A stretch of DNA of 64,000 nucleotides from Clostridium septicum (GCF_003606265.1 NZ_CP023671.1:2542001-2606000); one strand, 5' to 3'. Counted from the first letter of the stretch, positions 35,603 through 44,998 are shown. The notes: generated from the sequence alone by a model not told the origin. Numbers and translations: made by a program.

Positions 35603-36898
35603 ATGGCTAAGTACGAAGATAAAAAACAACTTAAATGTTCTTTCTGTGGAAAAAGTCAAGAACAAGTAAAAAGATTAATAGCAGGACCTGGAGTTTATAT
35701 TTGTGATGAATGTATAGATTTATGCTCTGAAATTATTGCAGATGAATTTGAAGAAAGTAGTGAATTAGATACCACAACACTTCCAAAGCCAAATGAAATA
35801 AAAAATTATCTAGATCAGTATGTTATTGGTCAAGAGAAGTCTAAAAAGGCTTTGTCAGTAGCTGTATATAATCATTATAAAAGAATTAGTTCAAATTTAT
35901 CAGATGATGAAGTTGAATTACAAAAAAGTAATATACTTTTATTAGGACCAACAGGTTCAGGAAAAACACTTCTAGCTCAAACTTTAGCTAGATTTTTAAA
36001 TGTACCATTTGCTATAGCTGATGCTACAACATTAACAGAAGCCGGTTATGTAGGTGAAGATGTTGAAAATATTCTTTTAAAGTTAATTCAAAATGCTGAT
36101 TATGATGTAGAAAAAGCAGAAAAAGGAATAATATATATAGACGAAATAGATAAAATTGCTAGAAAATCAGAAAATCCATCTATTACTAGGGATGTATCTG
36201 GTGAAGGGGTTCAACAAGCTTTACTTAAAATACTAGAAGGTACTACAGCTTCAGTCCCTCCACAAGGTGGAAGAAAGCATCCACATCAAGAGTTTATACA
36301 AATAAATACTTCTAATATCTTATTTATTTGTGGTGGTGCTTTTGATGGAATTGACAAGATTATAGAAAAGAGAACTATGACGAGTTCTATAGGATTTGGA
36401 GCGGAGATTCAGTCTAAAAAATCTAAGGATATGGGTAAATTATTAAAAGATATAATGCCAGGAGATTTATTGAAGTTTGGTTTAATTCCAGAGTTCGTTG
36501 GTAGATTACCTGTAGTTGTAACTTTAGAATCATTAGATAATAATGCATTAATTAATATTTTAACTCAGCCTAAAAATGCTTTAGTTAAGCAATACTCAAA
36601 GTTATTTGAAATTGATAATGTTGAATTAGAGTTTACTGAAGATGCTTTAAAAGCTATTGCAGATGAAGCTATATCTAGAAAGACTGGAGCAAGAGGGTTA
36701 AGGTCTATAATAGAAGAAGTTATGGTTGAAATAATGTTTGATATTCCATCAGATGAAAGAGTATCTAAAGTTATAATCAATGCAGACTGTATTAAGTCAA
36801 AAAAATCACCGGAGGTTGTAAAATTGCCTGAAGGTGAAACTAGACCACAAATAAAACCTAAAAAGGTAAAACAAAGAAAAGGCATGGAAAGTGCATAA
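35603..36898 (+). CDS. clpX: ATP-dependent Clp protease ATP-binding subunit ClpX
   Basis: 431-aa AAA+ unfoldase that delivers substrates to ClpP. The N-terminal C4 zinc finger is CSFCGKSQ ... CDECIDLC (residues 12-40). Walker A is [15 protein letters not shown] (near 115), Walker [11 protein letters not shown] (near 178), followed by the pore loop GYVGEDVEN. The sensor regions and the ClpP-docking IGFGAEIQ loop (near 262) are present. Operon with clpP, ending at a terminator. Confidence 0.97.
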   Translation: MAKYEDKKQLKCSFCGKSQEQVKRLIAGPGVYICDECIDLCSEIIADEFEESSELDTTTLPKPNEIKNYLDQYVIGQEKSKKALSVAVYNHYKRISSNLSDDEVELQKSNILLLGPTGSGKTLLAQTLARFLNVPFAIADATTLTEAGYVGEDVENILLKLIQNADYDVEKAEKGIIYIDEIDKIARKSENPSITRDVSGEGVQQALLKILEGTTASVPPQGGRKHPHQEFIQINTSNILFICGGAFDGIDKIIEKRTMTSSIGFGAEIQSKKSKDMGKLLKDIMPGDLLKFGLIPEFVGRLPVVVTLESLDNNALINILTQPKNALVKQYSKLFEIDNVELEFTEDALKAIADEAISRKTGARGLRSIIEEVMVEIMFDIPSDERVSKVIINADCIKSKKSPEVVKLPEGETRPQIKPKKVKQRKGMESA

Positions 36899-36901
36899 TA
36901 T

Positions 36902-36939
36902 AAAAATATCACTTAATTATGATTAAGTGATATTTTTTT
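36902..36939 (+). terminator. clpX terminator
   Basis: AATATCACTTAAT pairs perfectly with ATTAAGTGATATT (loop TATG), followed by T. Confidence 0.8.
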
Positions 36940-37050
36940 GTTGAAAAAACGTGGGCAAATTTCCTTATTTTATAGAATAGTAACCTTTTATTAAGTTAAT
37001 AATATTGATATAAGGTATTTGTTAAATATGTTACTTTTTTATAAATGAAG

Positions 37051-37089
37051 GGAGGAATGCATTTACAAAAGTAAATGCTTACGGGTATG
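37051..37089 (+). promoter_or_regulatory. Hairpin between the ribosome-binding site and the lonB start
   Basis: GGAGG (37051-37055) is followed by a perfect 8-bp stem GCATTTAC-AAAA-GTAAATGC (37059-37078). The ATG at 37075 lies inside the 3' arm; the next in-frame ATG is at 37087, about 11 bases from GGAGG if the hairpin is looped out. A five-codon frame from 37057 ends TAA exactly before the 37075 ATG. Confidence 0.5.
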
Positions 37090-38748
37090 ACACAAGTTTT
37101 AATGGTTTTACAATTAATAACAATGGTAGTATTTATATTCTATATGATGAATAGCAATAAAAATACTAGAACAAATAAGGTGGTTATAGATAAAGAAAAT
37201 ACAAAAGAAATGGATAAGTTGGCCAAAATGAGAAGTGTGCAGCTAACACAGCCACTAACTGAAAAAAGTAGGCCATCTACATTTGAAGAGATAATAGGTC
37301 AGGAACAAGGAATAAAAGCTCTTAAGGCGGCTTTATGTGGGCCTAACCCACAACATGTAATTATTTATGGTCCGCCAGGTGTAGGAAAAACAGCTGCAGC
37401 AAGACTTGTCTTAGAAGAAGCTAAAAAAATGGCAAAATCTCCATTTAAGCAAGATGCTAAGTTTGTAGAAATAGATGCAACAACAATTAGGTTTGATGAA
37501 AGAGGAATAGCTGATCCGTTAATTGGTTCAGTTCATGATCCTATATATCAAGGGGCAGGTAATTTAGGTATAGCAGGAATCCCACAACCAAAGCCAGGAG
37601 CAGTTACTAAAGCTCATGGAGGAATGTTGTTTATTGATGAAATAGGAGAGTTACATCCTATAGAGTTAAATAAATTATTAAAAGTGTTAGAAGATAGAAA
37701 GGTTTTTTTAGATAGCTCATATTATAGCTCAGAAAATCCTAATATGCCTGATTATATTAAAGAAATATTCGATAACGGGTTACCAGCAGATTTTAGACTC
37801 ATAGGGGCCACTACAAGAGGGCCTGAGGAAATAGTTCCTGCTATTAGGTCAAGGTGCGTTGAAATATTTTTTAGAGCATTACATCCAGATGAAATAAAAT
37901 TAATAGCAAAGAATGCAGCTAAAAAAGTAAATCTAGAAATAGAGGATATAGGATTAAAAACAATTAGTAAATACTGTAGTAATGGTAGAGAAGTGGTAAA
38001 TTTAATCCAATTATGTTCTGGAATTGCTATTAATGAAAATAGAAACAATATAACAATGAGTGATATTCAATGGGTAATTGAAAATGGGCAATATAATGAA
38101 ATTCCTGATAAAAAGATAAAGGAAACTCCAGAAGTAGGAATGGTAAATGGTCTTGCAGTTCATGGAGCAAATATAGGAATGCTAATGGAAATAGAAGCAA
38201 CGGCAAAAGAAGTAACTCATAGAAAAGGTGAACTTAAGGTAACTGGTATAATTGAAGAGGAGGAAATGGGAAATAATAATAGAAGAGTAAAAAGAAAAAG
38301 TACAGCATTTTCTTCAATTCAAAATGTATTAACAGTATTAAATAATATATTCGATTTGGAATGTGAAAAATACGATATACATGTAAACATACCAGGTGGT
38401 ATTCCAGTAGATGGTCCTTCAGCAGGAATAACAATAGCAACAGCTATATATAGTGCTGTAAAGAGATTAAGTGTAGATAATGAAGTTGCAATGACGGGTG
38501 AAATAAGTCTTTTAGGAGGAGTAAAGCCTATAGGGGGAGTTTCAGCTAAAATACTAGCAGCTAAAAATTCAGGCGCAAAAAGGGTTATAATACCAATAGA
38601 GAATTGGAATGAAAAGTTTTCTAATATAAAATGTGTGGAGGTAATTCCAGTAAAGACATTGAAGGAAGTTATAAATATTGCAATTAAGTCTAAAATACAT
38701 ACAGAAGGTAATATAGACATATTATCAGCTGATGCAGAAAAATTATAA
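37075..38748 (+). CDS. lonB: ATP-dependent protease LonB
   Basis: 557-aa membrane-associated Lon-like protease, close in length and sequence to Bacillus LonB, which acts in the forespore. One N-terminal membrane helix (residues 9-26) replaces the LonA substrate domain. Walker [16 protein letters not shown] is near 98, Walker B MLFIDEIGELHP near 183. The protease domain has the Ser in [14 protein letters not shown] (near 445) and the Lys in the later KILAAKNSGAK region. The start is ambiguous: 37075 gives an N-terminus MLTG that lines up with the Bacillus protein, while 37087 fits the SD if the intervening hairpin folds. Followed by a terminator, then lonA. Confidence 0.93.
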   Translation: MLTGMTQVLMVLQLITMVVFIFYMMNSNKNTRTNKVVIDKENTKEMDKLAKMRSVQLTQPLTEKSRPSTFEEIIGQEQGIKALKAALCGPNPQHVIIYGPPGVGKTAAARLVLEEAKKMAKSPFKQDAKFVEIDATTIRFDERGIADPLIGSVHDPIYQGAGNLGIAGIPQPKPGAVTKAHGGMLFIDEIGELHPIELNKLLKVLEDRKVFLDSSYYSSENPNMPDYIKEIFDNGLPADFRLIGATTRGPEEIVPAIRSRCVEIFFRALHPDEIKLIAKNAAKKVNLEIEDIGLKTISKYCSNGREVVNLIQLCSGIAINENRNNITMSDIQWVIENGQYNEIPDKKIKETPEVGMVNGLAVHGANIGMLMEIEATAKEVTHRKGELKVTGIIEEEEMGNNNRRVKRKSTAFSSIQNVLTVLNNIFDLECEKYDIHVNIPGGIPVDGPSAGITIATAIYSAVKRLSVDNEVAMTGEISLLGGVKPIGGVSAKILAAKNSGAKRVIIPIENWNEKFSNIKCVEVIPVKTLKEVINIAIKSKIHTEGNIDILSADAEKL

Positions 38749-38763
38749 TAAAAAAATTTTATT

Positions 38764-38823
38764 AGATATATAACTATAAAGAACAGTTTTAAAGTAACTT
38801 ATTTATAGTTATATATCTTTTTT
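38764..38823 (+). terminator. lonB terminator
   Basis: AGATATATAACTATAAA pairs perfectly over 17 bp with TTTATAGTTATATATCT around a 21-base loop, followed by T-run. Confidence 0.75.
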
Positions 38824-38853
38824 GTTATTTGAAATTAATTTGCTTTCTTAAGA

Positions 38854-38882
38854 TTGAAAAAAATATAAATTATGTGTATACT
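38854..38882 (+). promoter_or_regulatory. Promoter of lon
   Basis: -35 TTGAAA (38854-38859), 17-base spacer, -10 TATACT (38877-38882), about 45 bases before the start codon. Confidence 0.65.
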
Positions 38883-38927
38883 ATTAAAGTTACATACTAT
38901 ATATGTAATGGATGGAGGGGAATAAGC

Positions 38928-41261
38928 ATGAATGAAAATAAAAATACTCTACCTTTAATTCCTCTAAGAGGAATTACAATTTTTCCTAATATGGTTATAC
39001 ATTTTGATGTAGGCAGAGAAAAATCTATTGCAGCTGTAGAAGCAGCTATGGAACAGCAAACAGATATATTCCTTTCAAGCCAAAAGGACCCTAATGTAGA
39101 AGAACCTGAATTTAATGATATACAGGAAATAGGAACCATATGTAAGGTAAAGCAACTCCTTAAACTTCCTAACAATATAATAAGAGTTTTAGTAGAAGGT
39201 ATAGAAAGAGCTAAACTTGTAAGTGTGGAGGTAGAGGGAGAATATATTAAGTCTACTATAGAAAAGGTGCAAGAAGTACAGGATAGTGAAGATAAGGATA
39301 TTGAAGCTTATGCTAAAATATTAAAAAAGAGTTTTAATAGATATATGAGAATCTCAGACGGAGGTAAGAGTTCTGGGGGAAACTTATTTGAACAAGTTAA
39401 AGACTATAGTGAATTAACTGATGTTATTGCATCTTATGTAATTATTGAAGAAGATAAGAAACAAGATATTCTTCAAGAGTTAAATATAATAAAGAGAATA
39501 GAAAAATTACTTTCTATAATAGAAAAAGAAATTGATATTATAAAGGTAGAGAAGAGAATTAGCAATAAGCTAAAAAATAGTATGGATAAGACTCAAAAAG
39601 AATACTATTTAAGGGAGCAAATAAAGGTAATACAAGAAGAACTTGGTGAAGATGACGAAGAAAAAAGAGAAATTACAAGATATGAAGAAAAAATAAAAAA
39701 GGTTAAATTACCTAAACTGGTTAAGGAAAAGGCTCAAAGTGAGGTTGCAAGACTTAAATCAGCAGGTAGTTCTTCTGAAGGTAATGTAATAAGAACATAT
39801 TTAGATTGGATTCTAGATATTCCATGGAGTAAATCAACTAAAGACAATTTTGATATTAAAAAAGCAGAAGAAATTTTAAATGATGAACATTATGGACTTA
39901 TAGAAGTAAAGGAAAGAATTATAGAATATTTAGCAGTAAAGCAATATACTAATAATTTAAAAGGGCCTATATTATGTTTAGTTGGGCCACCAGGAGTAGG
40001 AAAGACTTCCATAGCTAAATCTGTTGCGAAAGCAATAAATAGAAATTTCGTTAGGATGTCATTAGGTGGACTAAAAGATGAAGCTGAAATACGAGGACAT
40101 AGAAAAACTTATGTTGGTGCTATTCCAGGAAGAATTGTATACTCTATGAAAGAAGCTAAGTCTAATAATCCATTAATGTTACTAGATGAAATAGATAAGC
40201 TAGGTTTTGATCATAAGGGAAATGTGGCGGATGCTTTATTAGAAGTATTAGATAGTGAACAAAATAATACATTTAGAGATCACTATTTAGAGTTAGATCT
40301 TGATTTATCTAAAGTAATGTTTATAACAACAGCAAATTCTTTAGATAATATACCATCTCCATTACTAGATAGAATGGAAGTTATAGAAGTATCAGGATAT
40401 ACCTATGAGGAAAAATTCCATATTGCTAAAAAGTATTTAATTCCAAAGATATTAAAAGAACATAAATTAAATGAAGAAAAATTTAAAATATCAGATGGCT
40501 CTATTAAAGAAATAATAAATAGTTATACTTGTGAATCAGGGGTAAGAAGTCTTGAAAGGGTATTAGCTAAATTAGTAAGAAAATCTCTTACAGAAATGAT
40601 TAAGAAACAAAAAGAAATAACTAATATTACAACATCAAGAATTCAAAAATATTTAGGTGCTCCTATATATACTTATGACAAGAGAGAACATGAAGATAGA
40701 GTTGGTGTAGTTAAGGGTATGGCATGGACTGCTGCTGGGGGAGATACACTTCCAGTCGAGGCTGTTACTATGCATGGAACAGGTAAACTAGAGTTGACTG
40801 GACAATTAGGTGATGTTATGAAAGAGTCAGCTAAAATAGCATTTGGTTATGTAAGAGCTAATGCTGAAAAGTTTGGCATAAAAGAGGACTTTTATAAAAA
40901 CACTGATATACACATACATTTCCCAGAGGGAGCAATTAAAAAGGACGGTCCTTCAGCAGGTATAACAATAACTTCCGCTATAGTTTCAGCTTTATCAAAT
41001 AAAAAAGTAAGAAGTAATGTAGCAATGACTGGAGAAGTAACTTTAACAGGTAGAGTTATGCCAATAGGTGGATTAAAAGAAAAGTCAATAGCTGCCTTTA
41101 GAGCGGGAATTGATACTATAATAATTCCTAAAGAAAATGAAAAAGATATAATTAAAATACCTACAACTATTAAGAATAAGCTAAATATTATTACTGTAGA
41201 AGATGTAAAAGAGGTATTAAATAAAGTTATAATTGGAGTTGATACCATTGATGAAAATTAA
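38928..41261 (+). CDS. lon: ATP-dependent protease LonA
   Basis: 777-aa housekeeping Lon. The N-terminal substrate-recognition domain covers residues 1-200 ([20 protein letters not shown]). A helical linker follows, then the AAA+ domain with Walker [14 protein letters not shown] (near 355) and Walker [12 protein letters not shown] (near 417). The protease domain has the catalytic Ser in [13 protein letters not shown] (near 674) and the Lys near 717 ([10 protein letters not shown]). The start at 38928 follows GGAGGGG; the upstream ATG at 38829 would read through the promoter. It overlaps engB by 11 bases, so expression is coupled. Confidence 0.96.
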   Translation: MNENKNTLPLIPLRGITIFPNMVIHFDVGREKSIAAVEAAMEQQTDIFLSSQKDPNVEEPEFNDIQEIGTICKVKQLLKLPNNIIRVLVEGIERAKLVSVEVEGEYIKSTIEKVQEVQDSEDKDIEAYAKILKKSFNRYMRISDGGKSSGGNLFEQVKDYSELTDVIASYVIIEEDKKQDILQELNIIKRIEKLLSIIEKEIDIIKVEKRISNKLKNSMDKTQKEYYLREQIKVIQEELGEDDEEKREITRYEEKIKKVKLPKLVKEKAQSEVARLKSAGSSSEGNVIRTYLDWILDIPWSKSTKDNFDIKKAEEILNDEHYGLIEVKERIIEYLAVKQYTNNLKGPILCLVGPPGVGKTSIAKSVAKAINRNFVRMSLGGLKDEAEIRGHRKTYVGAIPGRIVYSMKEAKSNNPLMLLDEIDKLGFDHKGNVADALLEVLDSEQNNTFRDHYLELDLDLSKVMFITTANSLDNIPSPLLDRMEVIEVSGYTYEEKFHIAKKYLIPKILKEHKLNEEKFKISDGSIKEIINSYTCESGVRSLERVLAKLVRKSLTEMIKKQKEITNITTSRIQKYLGAPIYTYDKREHEDRVGVVKGMAWTAAGGDTLPVEAVTMHGTGKLELTGQLGDVMKESAKIAFGYVRANAEKFGIKEDFYKNTDIHIHFPEGAIKKDGPSAGITITSAIVSALSNKKVRSNVAMTGEVTLTGRVMPIGGLKEKSIAAFRAGIDTIIIPKENEKDIIKIPTTIKNKLNIITVEDVKEVLNKVIIGVDTIDEN

Positions 41262-41871
41262 TAATTCTGAATTTATAATATCAGCAGTTAAAAGAAACCA
41301 GTATCCAGACACGGGTTTACCAGAAGTAGCCTTTGTAGGACGTTCAAATGTTGGTAAAAGTTCAATAATAAATGCGTTAACAAATAGAAGAAAATTAGCA
41401 AAAGTAAGTCAAACACCAGGTAAAACTAGATTAATAAATTTCTTTATGATAAATAATGGAGAGTTTTATCTTGTTGATTTACCAGGGTATGGATATGCAA
41501 AGGTTTCTAAGAAGGAGCAAGCAAGTTGGGGAAATACTGTAGAAACATATTTAACAGGAAGAGATCCGTTAAAAAGAGTTATATTATTAGTAGATTCAAG
41601 ACATAAACCAACAAGTGATGATATACAAATGCATCAATGGATCAAGCATTTTGGATATGATGAAATTATTGTAGCTACAAAAAGTGATAAATTATCTAAT
41701 AACGAATTGAGAAAAAGTGAAAAGGTAATAAGACAAACCTTAGAATTAGATTCAAGTGATAAACTATATTTCTTTTCATCATTAAATAAAAAAGGTAAGG
41801 ATCAATTAGTGGAGAATTTATTTGGAGATTTAGTTTATAAAGAAGAAATAGAGGGAAATGTAGAAGAGTAA
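41251..41871 (+). CDS. engB: Ribosome biogenesis GTP-binding protein EngB/YsxC
   Basis: 206-aa TrmE-Era-EngA-EngB class GTPase needed for 50S subunit assembly. G1 [14 protein letters not shown] is near residue 30, G2/G3 include [11 protein letters not shown] and DLPGYGYA (near 75), G4 is TKSD (near 145) and G5 SSLNKKG (near 173). The start at 41251 is the ATGAAAATTAA that overlaps the end of lon; the longer start lies inside lon. The lon-engB (lonA-ysxC) pairing is conserved in Firmicutes. Confidence 0.95.
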   Translation: MKINNSEFIISAVKRNQYPDTGLPEVAFVGRSNVGKSSIINALTNRRKLAKVSQTPGKTRLINFFMINNGEFYLVDLPGYGYAKVSKKEQASWGNTVETYLTGRDPLKRVILLVDSRHKPTSDDIQMHQWIKHFGYDEIIVATKSDKLSNNELRKSEKVIRQTLELDSSDKLYFFSSLNKKGKDQLVENLFGDLVYKEEIEGNVEE

Positions 41872-41880
41872 TCTTGTTTG

Positions 41881-41919
41881 AACCTGTAGAAATATTTATT
41901 TCTACAGGTTCTTTCTTTT
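41881..41919 (+). terminator. Terminator of lon-engB
   Basis: AACCTGTAGAAATA pairs with TATTTCTACAGGTT, followed by CTTTCTTTTT. Confidence 0.8.
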
Positions 41920-42033
41920 TATTTAAAAAAATAAACTTTTTAAATAAAAAGGCTGTGTCAATTTTTATTTTAGCTCATAGTATATAGTATAAACAAACAA
42001 AAAAAACTAAAAAATCCCAAGGAGGAGTAAATT

Positions 42034-42417
42034 ATGGAAATGAATGAAATTCTAAATGGTTTAAATTCATGTGGATGTAACGATGGATCTACATCACAAG
42101 GGTCTTCACAATGTATTCCAAGCTTTGACAGTTGTTGTGGAAATGGTTGTGGCTTTGGTTCTTGGATATGGATATTATTAATCTTATTCTACAGTAATGG
42201 ATCATGTATGTGGGGAAATAACGGATGCGGATGTGGATGCGGATGTGAATCTAAGAAATCATGTGGATGCTGTTGTGGAAATGGTTATGGAAATAACAAT
42301 GGAAGCTGCTCATCATATTTATTCCTATTAGTTATCTTATTCTTATGTGCTGGTTGTGGCTTTGGTGGCTGTGGATCAGATAATGGTAACTTAGGTAACT
42401 TATTTGGATGCTGCTAA
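42034..42417 (+). CDS. Cys/Gly-rich hydrophobic protein (high-cysteine type)
   Basis: 127 aa with about 26 Cys. An N-terminal stretch MNEILNGLNSCGCNDG is followed by a hydrophobic helix (SWIWILLILF, near 48-58), a CGCGCGCESKKSCGCCCGNG block near 70-90, and a second hydrophobic helix (YLFLLVILFLCAG, near 100-113). The pattern resembles proteins annotated as high-cysteine or chorion-class in clostridia. The function is unknown; disulfide-linked spore or cell-surface material is an inference from composition. A CATAGTATA element at 41976-41984 resembles a sporulation -10 box but has no clear -35 partner. Strong AAGGAGGAG site. Confidence 0.6.
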   Translation: MEMNEILNGLNSCGCNDGSTSQGSSQCIPSFDSCCGNGCGFGSWIWILLILFYSNGSCMWGNNGCGCGCGCESKKSCGCCCGNGYGNNNGSCSSYLFLLVILFLCAGCGFGGCGSDNGNLGNLFGCC

Positions 42418-42462
42418 TAAAAAACCTTATAAAAAACCTGAATTAAGGAAGGAGAGATAATT

Positions 42463-42702
42463 ATGTCAAAAAGAAGATGTGAAAAGAAATGTGAATGTTG
42501 CTGTCAAGATGTTTGTTGCAACAATGGATGCGGGAATGTATTTAACGGATTAAATAGTTGCTGCTCACCTATAATATTCTTGTTAATCGCTTGTGGTTCA
42601 GGATTATTAAATAATTGTAGATCATATTTAATTATCTTATTATTCTTACTATGTGGTGGATCATTCAATAGTTTCTTTGGCGGAGACAATTGCTGCTGTT
42701 AG
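42463..42702 (+). CDS. Cys-rich hydrophobic protein, relative of the preceding gene
   Basis: 79 aa with about 17 Cys. A basic Cys-rich head (RRCEKKCECCCQDVCCNNGC) is followed by NVFNGLNSCCSPIIFLLIAC, a motif shared with the preceding protein (NGLNSC plus hydrophobic helix), a second helix (YLIILLFLLCGGSFNSFFGG) and a terminal DNCCC. Probably a paralogue produced with it. AAGGAAGGAGAG ribosome-binding site, 45 bases after the first gene; co-transcription is likely. No known domain. Confidence 0.6.
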   Translation: MSKRRCEKKCECCCQDVCCNNGCGNVFNGLNSCCSPIIFLLIACGSGLLNNCRSYLIILLFLLCGGSFNSFFGGDNCCC

Positions 42703-42712
42703 TATAGAAGAT

Positions 42713-42731
42713 GGAGGGCCTGTGGCCCTCC
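42713..42731 (+). other. GC-rich hairpin without U-tract
   Basis: GGAGGGCC-TGT-GGCCCTCC, 8 perfect GC-rich pairs, 10 bases after the stop, followed by seven A rather than T. It is unlike a normal terminator and may protect the 3' end or block readthrough by structure. Confidence 0.5.
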
Positions 42732-42753
42732 AAAAAAATGCCTAAAAACATAA

Positions 42754-42780
42754 ACATATTTATTGTAAGTACATATAATA
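42754..42780 (+). promoter_or_regulatory. Sigma-K-like promoter
   Basis: AC (42754-42755), exactly 16 bases, then CATATAATA (42772-42780), matching the mother-cell sigma-K pattern AC-N16/17-CATANNNTA. It lies about 33 bases before the next start codon. Confidence 0.45.
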
Positions 42781-42812
42781 TGAGTATATACTAATTTATT
42801 AGGAGGAGCCAA

Positions 42813-43361
42813 ATGTCAAAGAAAAAACATAGACATAAGGTAGAACAATGTGACTGTCCTAATTGTAGAAATAATCAAAAAAATAATCAAGGAAATAATA
42901 ATCCTTTTGGTATAAATCCAGCACAATTAATGGGGTTGCTCGGAGGAATGGATATGAGTCAAATTGGAAATATGTTATCTTCTATGAGTAGGGATGGTTT
43001 TAATTTAAATAATCTAAATTTAGGTGCTATGCAGAATATGGCTGGAGGAAATAATAATGCTTCAGGAACAAATCAAGGTGGGTTTGATATAAGTGCTTTA
43101 CAAAACATAATCTCTAAGGTAGGTAATGGAGCAGGATTAAATTTTAATAATTTGGATTTTGGTTCGTTGCAAAATATGATGGGGGGAAATAATGTAGAAA
43201 AAGAAGATAGAGAAGAGGATTTAACAAATGTTTTTGAAGATGATATAAGTATGGATGAAAACATAGAATTTTTAAGGAATATTAGGAGTATAGTAGATCC
43301 GAAGAGAGCTGACTTTATAGATAAAGTAATAGAAGCATATAATAATGGATCATTTAAATAA
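42813..43361 (+). CDS. Low-complexity Asn/Gly/Met-rich protein, possible spore protein
   Basis: 182 aa. The head SKKKHRHKVEQCDCPNCRNN contains CxCxxC. An Asn-Gly-Met-rich middle follows with two similar units (MSRDGFNLNNLNLGAMQNMA near 60-78; GAGLNFNNLDFGSLQNMM near 110-127). A charged tail with helical propensity (ENIEFLRNIRSIVDPKRADF) ends the protein. Not recognised. The sigma-K-like promoter and the location next to Cys-rich proteins suggest a late-sporulation product, which is inference. AGGAGGAG site. Confidence 0.55.
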   Translation: MSKKKHRHKVEQCDCPNCRNNQKNNQGNNNPFGINPAQLMGLLGGMDMSQIGNMLSSMSRDGFNLNNLNLGAMQNMAGGNNNASGTNQGGFDISALQNIISKVGNGAGLNFNNLDFGSLQNMMGGNNVEKEDREEDLTNVFEDDISMDENIEFLRNIRSIVDPKRADFIDKVIEAYNNGSFK

Positions 43362-43390
43362 AATATTTAAAAGATTGAATGTATAAAAAA

Positions 43391-43514
43391 GGATGGAAGG
43401 GAAATAATATAAATGTACCGGAGAAGTATTCTCCTATAGCAAATGAAGATAAATCTTCATTATAGCTAAAACCCCCCATCCCCCTTTAGGCCGCTTTAAG
43501 CGGCCTTTTACTTT
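43391..43514 (+). ncRNA. Candidate structured RNA: closed multi-branch fold plus strong terminator
   Basis: The outer stem pairs GGATGG (43391-43396) with CCATCC (43476-43481), extended by GGG (43399-43401) with CCC. Inside are GGAGAA/TTCTCC (43420-43434) and a two-part stem TAGC+AATGAAGAT / ATCTTCATT+GCTA (43437-43468). A 7-bp GC terminator AGGCCGC/GCGGCCT with TTTT follows (43488-43509). It lies between convergent genes, so it cannot be a 5' riboswitch; it is either a free small RNA or a structured 3' UTR of the 42813 gene. No known family is recognised. Confidence 0.55.
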
Positions 43515-43523
43515 GTTTGTGTA

Positions 43524-44468
43524 TTAATTATCTGAAAGAGTCTTTTTTATAGATGATATTTTGAAATTTTTATAATCATCTTTTTTTATAGTTATATATA
43601 TAAGCGCTTCCTTTCTATTATTATCAGGATCTTGAATTTTAACTTGTTGGAAAGACAAGCACCAAATCAAAGATAGTACTTCACCACTTTCATCCCAATT
43701 AACATCATGGAAATAACCATTTTGAAAATCATATCTATAGGTTTCTTTATCAAGATTCCAAAGAAGACTCAATTCATTACTTGGTATTTCAGAAGTGAAG
43801 ATATTCGGTGGATCTGATATTTCATATTGAACTTGTATCAAATCTATAAAAGATTGAACAGAATTAAGGCCAGGAACAATAGGCTTTGAAAAACTTATGT
43901 CTTTTAATACATCACCATTAAAAATATAAGCATTAGTTGAGTTATCACCTTTACTTGAAGATAAAGACAGAAATTTAGGGGTTCTAGAGTTAGTAGAATC
44001 TAAAATTCCTAAAATGTTATCAGTAGAACTATAAATATTATGAAAATTTTCATTTTGCCAAGTAAAGATGTAATTCACTGGTAAATTATCTTTAGAGCCA
44101 CGTACTATTATTTCAGGTATTCCATCTCTAGATAAATCTAAGACATCAATTTTTAGTGGCCAATTATTACATATAGAAGCAATGGTCTCACAATCATTTT
44201 TATCCTTTAAAGTTAGTTCTTTATTTTTACCTTTAATTTTAATTATGTAATACCCTTTTTCTTTTTGTATTTCTATAGTTTCATTTTCTCCATCTCCATC
44301 AAAGTCTTGAGTAATACCATCTCCATTGGTTAAAGTGCTTAAAAAAGTAGTTGCAGTTTTTATATTTCTATTTAATTTATAAAATGAAAAAAATAACGTA
44401 CAAATTACTACTAAAGCTACTAAAGATGATAAAATAAAATTTTTCTTTACTACTATGAATTTAGCCAT
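43524..44468 (-). CDS. Membrane-anchored protein with FG-GAP/VCBS-like calcium motif
   Basis: 314 aa. One N-terminal membrane helix (FILSSLVALVVICTLFFSFY, residues 11-30) is followed by an extracytoplasmic part. DFDGDGENETIEI (near 55) and LDLSRDGIPEIIVRG (near 110) are FG-GAP/integrin-type repeats, the first with a DxDxDG calcium loop. The remainder is beta-rich and unrecognised. It has a GAGGTGATT site and ends next to the terminator of the plus-strand RNA. Function unknown. Confidence 0.6.
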   Translation of the reverse strand: MAKFIVVKKNFILSSLVALVVICTLFFSFYKLNRNIKTATTFLSTLTNGDGITQDFDGDGENETIEIQKEKGYYIIKIKGKNKELTLKDKNDCETIASICNNWPLKIDVLDLSRDGIPEIIVRGSKDNLPVNYIFTWQNENFHNIYSSTDNILGILDSTNSRTPKFLSLSSSKGDNSTNAYIFNGDVLKDISFSKPIVPGLNSVQSFIDLIQVQYEISDPPNIFTSEIPSNELSLLWNLDKETYRYDFQNGYFHDVNWDESGEVLSLIWCLSFQQVKIQDPDNNRKEALIYITIKKDDYKNFKISSIKKTLSDN

Positions 44469-44545
44469 ATAATCACCTCATTAAAGTATATGAAGGAATT
44501 GTTATATAAATTCAAATTTCATGTAAAACATAATATTATAGATAA

Positions 44546-44584
44546 TAAAAAAACCAGCAAATTTAATAAATAAATTTACTGGTT
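44546..44584 (-). terminator. perR terminator
   Basis: ACCAGCAAATTTA pairs with TAAATTTACTGGT (one mismatch); on the minus strand a run of seven T follows, 7 bases after the stop. Confidence 0.75.
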
Positions 44585-44590
44585 AAATAA

Positions 44591-44998
44591 TTACTGACAT
44601 TCTTTACAAATGCCATAAAAGAATACCTTATTTGATATAACTTTATAATCAGAGGCATCTTCAGCAGTTTTGTTCAAATCGTTAAATGATACATTTTCTA
44701 AGTCATCAACTTTACTGCAATTAATACATTGGATATGAGCGTGCTCACAAGGATTACCGTCATATCTAAAGTTTCCTTCGCCAACGTTTATTTCTTGAAC
44801 TAACTCAACTTCTACTAAAGTTTTTAAAGCCTTATACACTGTAGCTAAACTCATAGTAGGATATTCTGGTTGAAGAGCTTTATAAATAGTTTCAGCAGAA
44901 GGATGTTCTTTTGTACTCATTAAGTACTTATAAACCGCTAGTCTTTGAGGAGTAAGTTTTAATTTTTTTTCTCTAAAGATAGAAGTTATATTGTCCAT
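44591..44998 (-). CDS. perR: Fur-family regulator, PerR-like
   Basis: 135-aa Fur-family repressor. The winged helix includes LTPQRLAVYKYL, HPSAETIYKAL and SLATVYKALKTLVE (residues 15-65). Regulatory-metal candidates are the His in HPSAET, Asp in FRYDGN, two His in CEHAHIQC and Asp in SKVDDLEN. Asp rather than Glu at these places favours PerR (peroxide sensing by metal-catalysed His oxidation) over Fur. The structural zinc pairs are CINC and CKEC at the very C-terminus. Monocistronic with its own terminator; a palindrome upstream (45078-45089) resembles a PerR/Fur box. Confidence 0.8.
   Translation of the reverse strand: MDNITSIFREKKLKLTPQRLAVYKYLMSTKEHPSAETIYKALQPEYPTMSLATVYKALKTLVEVELVQEINVGEGNFRYDGNPCEHAHIQCINCSKVDDLENVSFNDLNKTAEDASDYKVISNKVFFYGICKECQ

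Noticed and set aside
37057..37074. Five-codon leader ORF (MHLQK) before lonB
   Set aside because: Its ATG is one base from GGAGG, too close for efficient initiation, so a regulatory leader peptide is unlikely. It is kept only as a note in the lonB start discussion.
41976..41984. Sporulation promoter before the first Cys-rich gene
   Set aside because: CATAGTATA fits a sigma-E/K -10 box, but neither AC at 16-17 bases nor a sigma-E -35 was found upstream.
43391..43514. Reading this structure as a cis riboswitch
   Set aside because: Both neighbouring genes end toward it, so there is no downstream gene for it to control.
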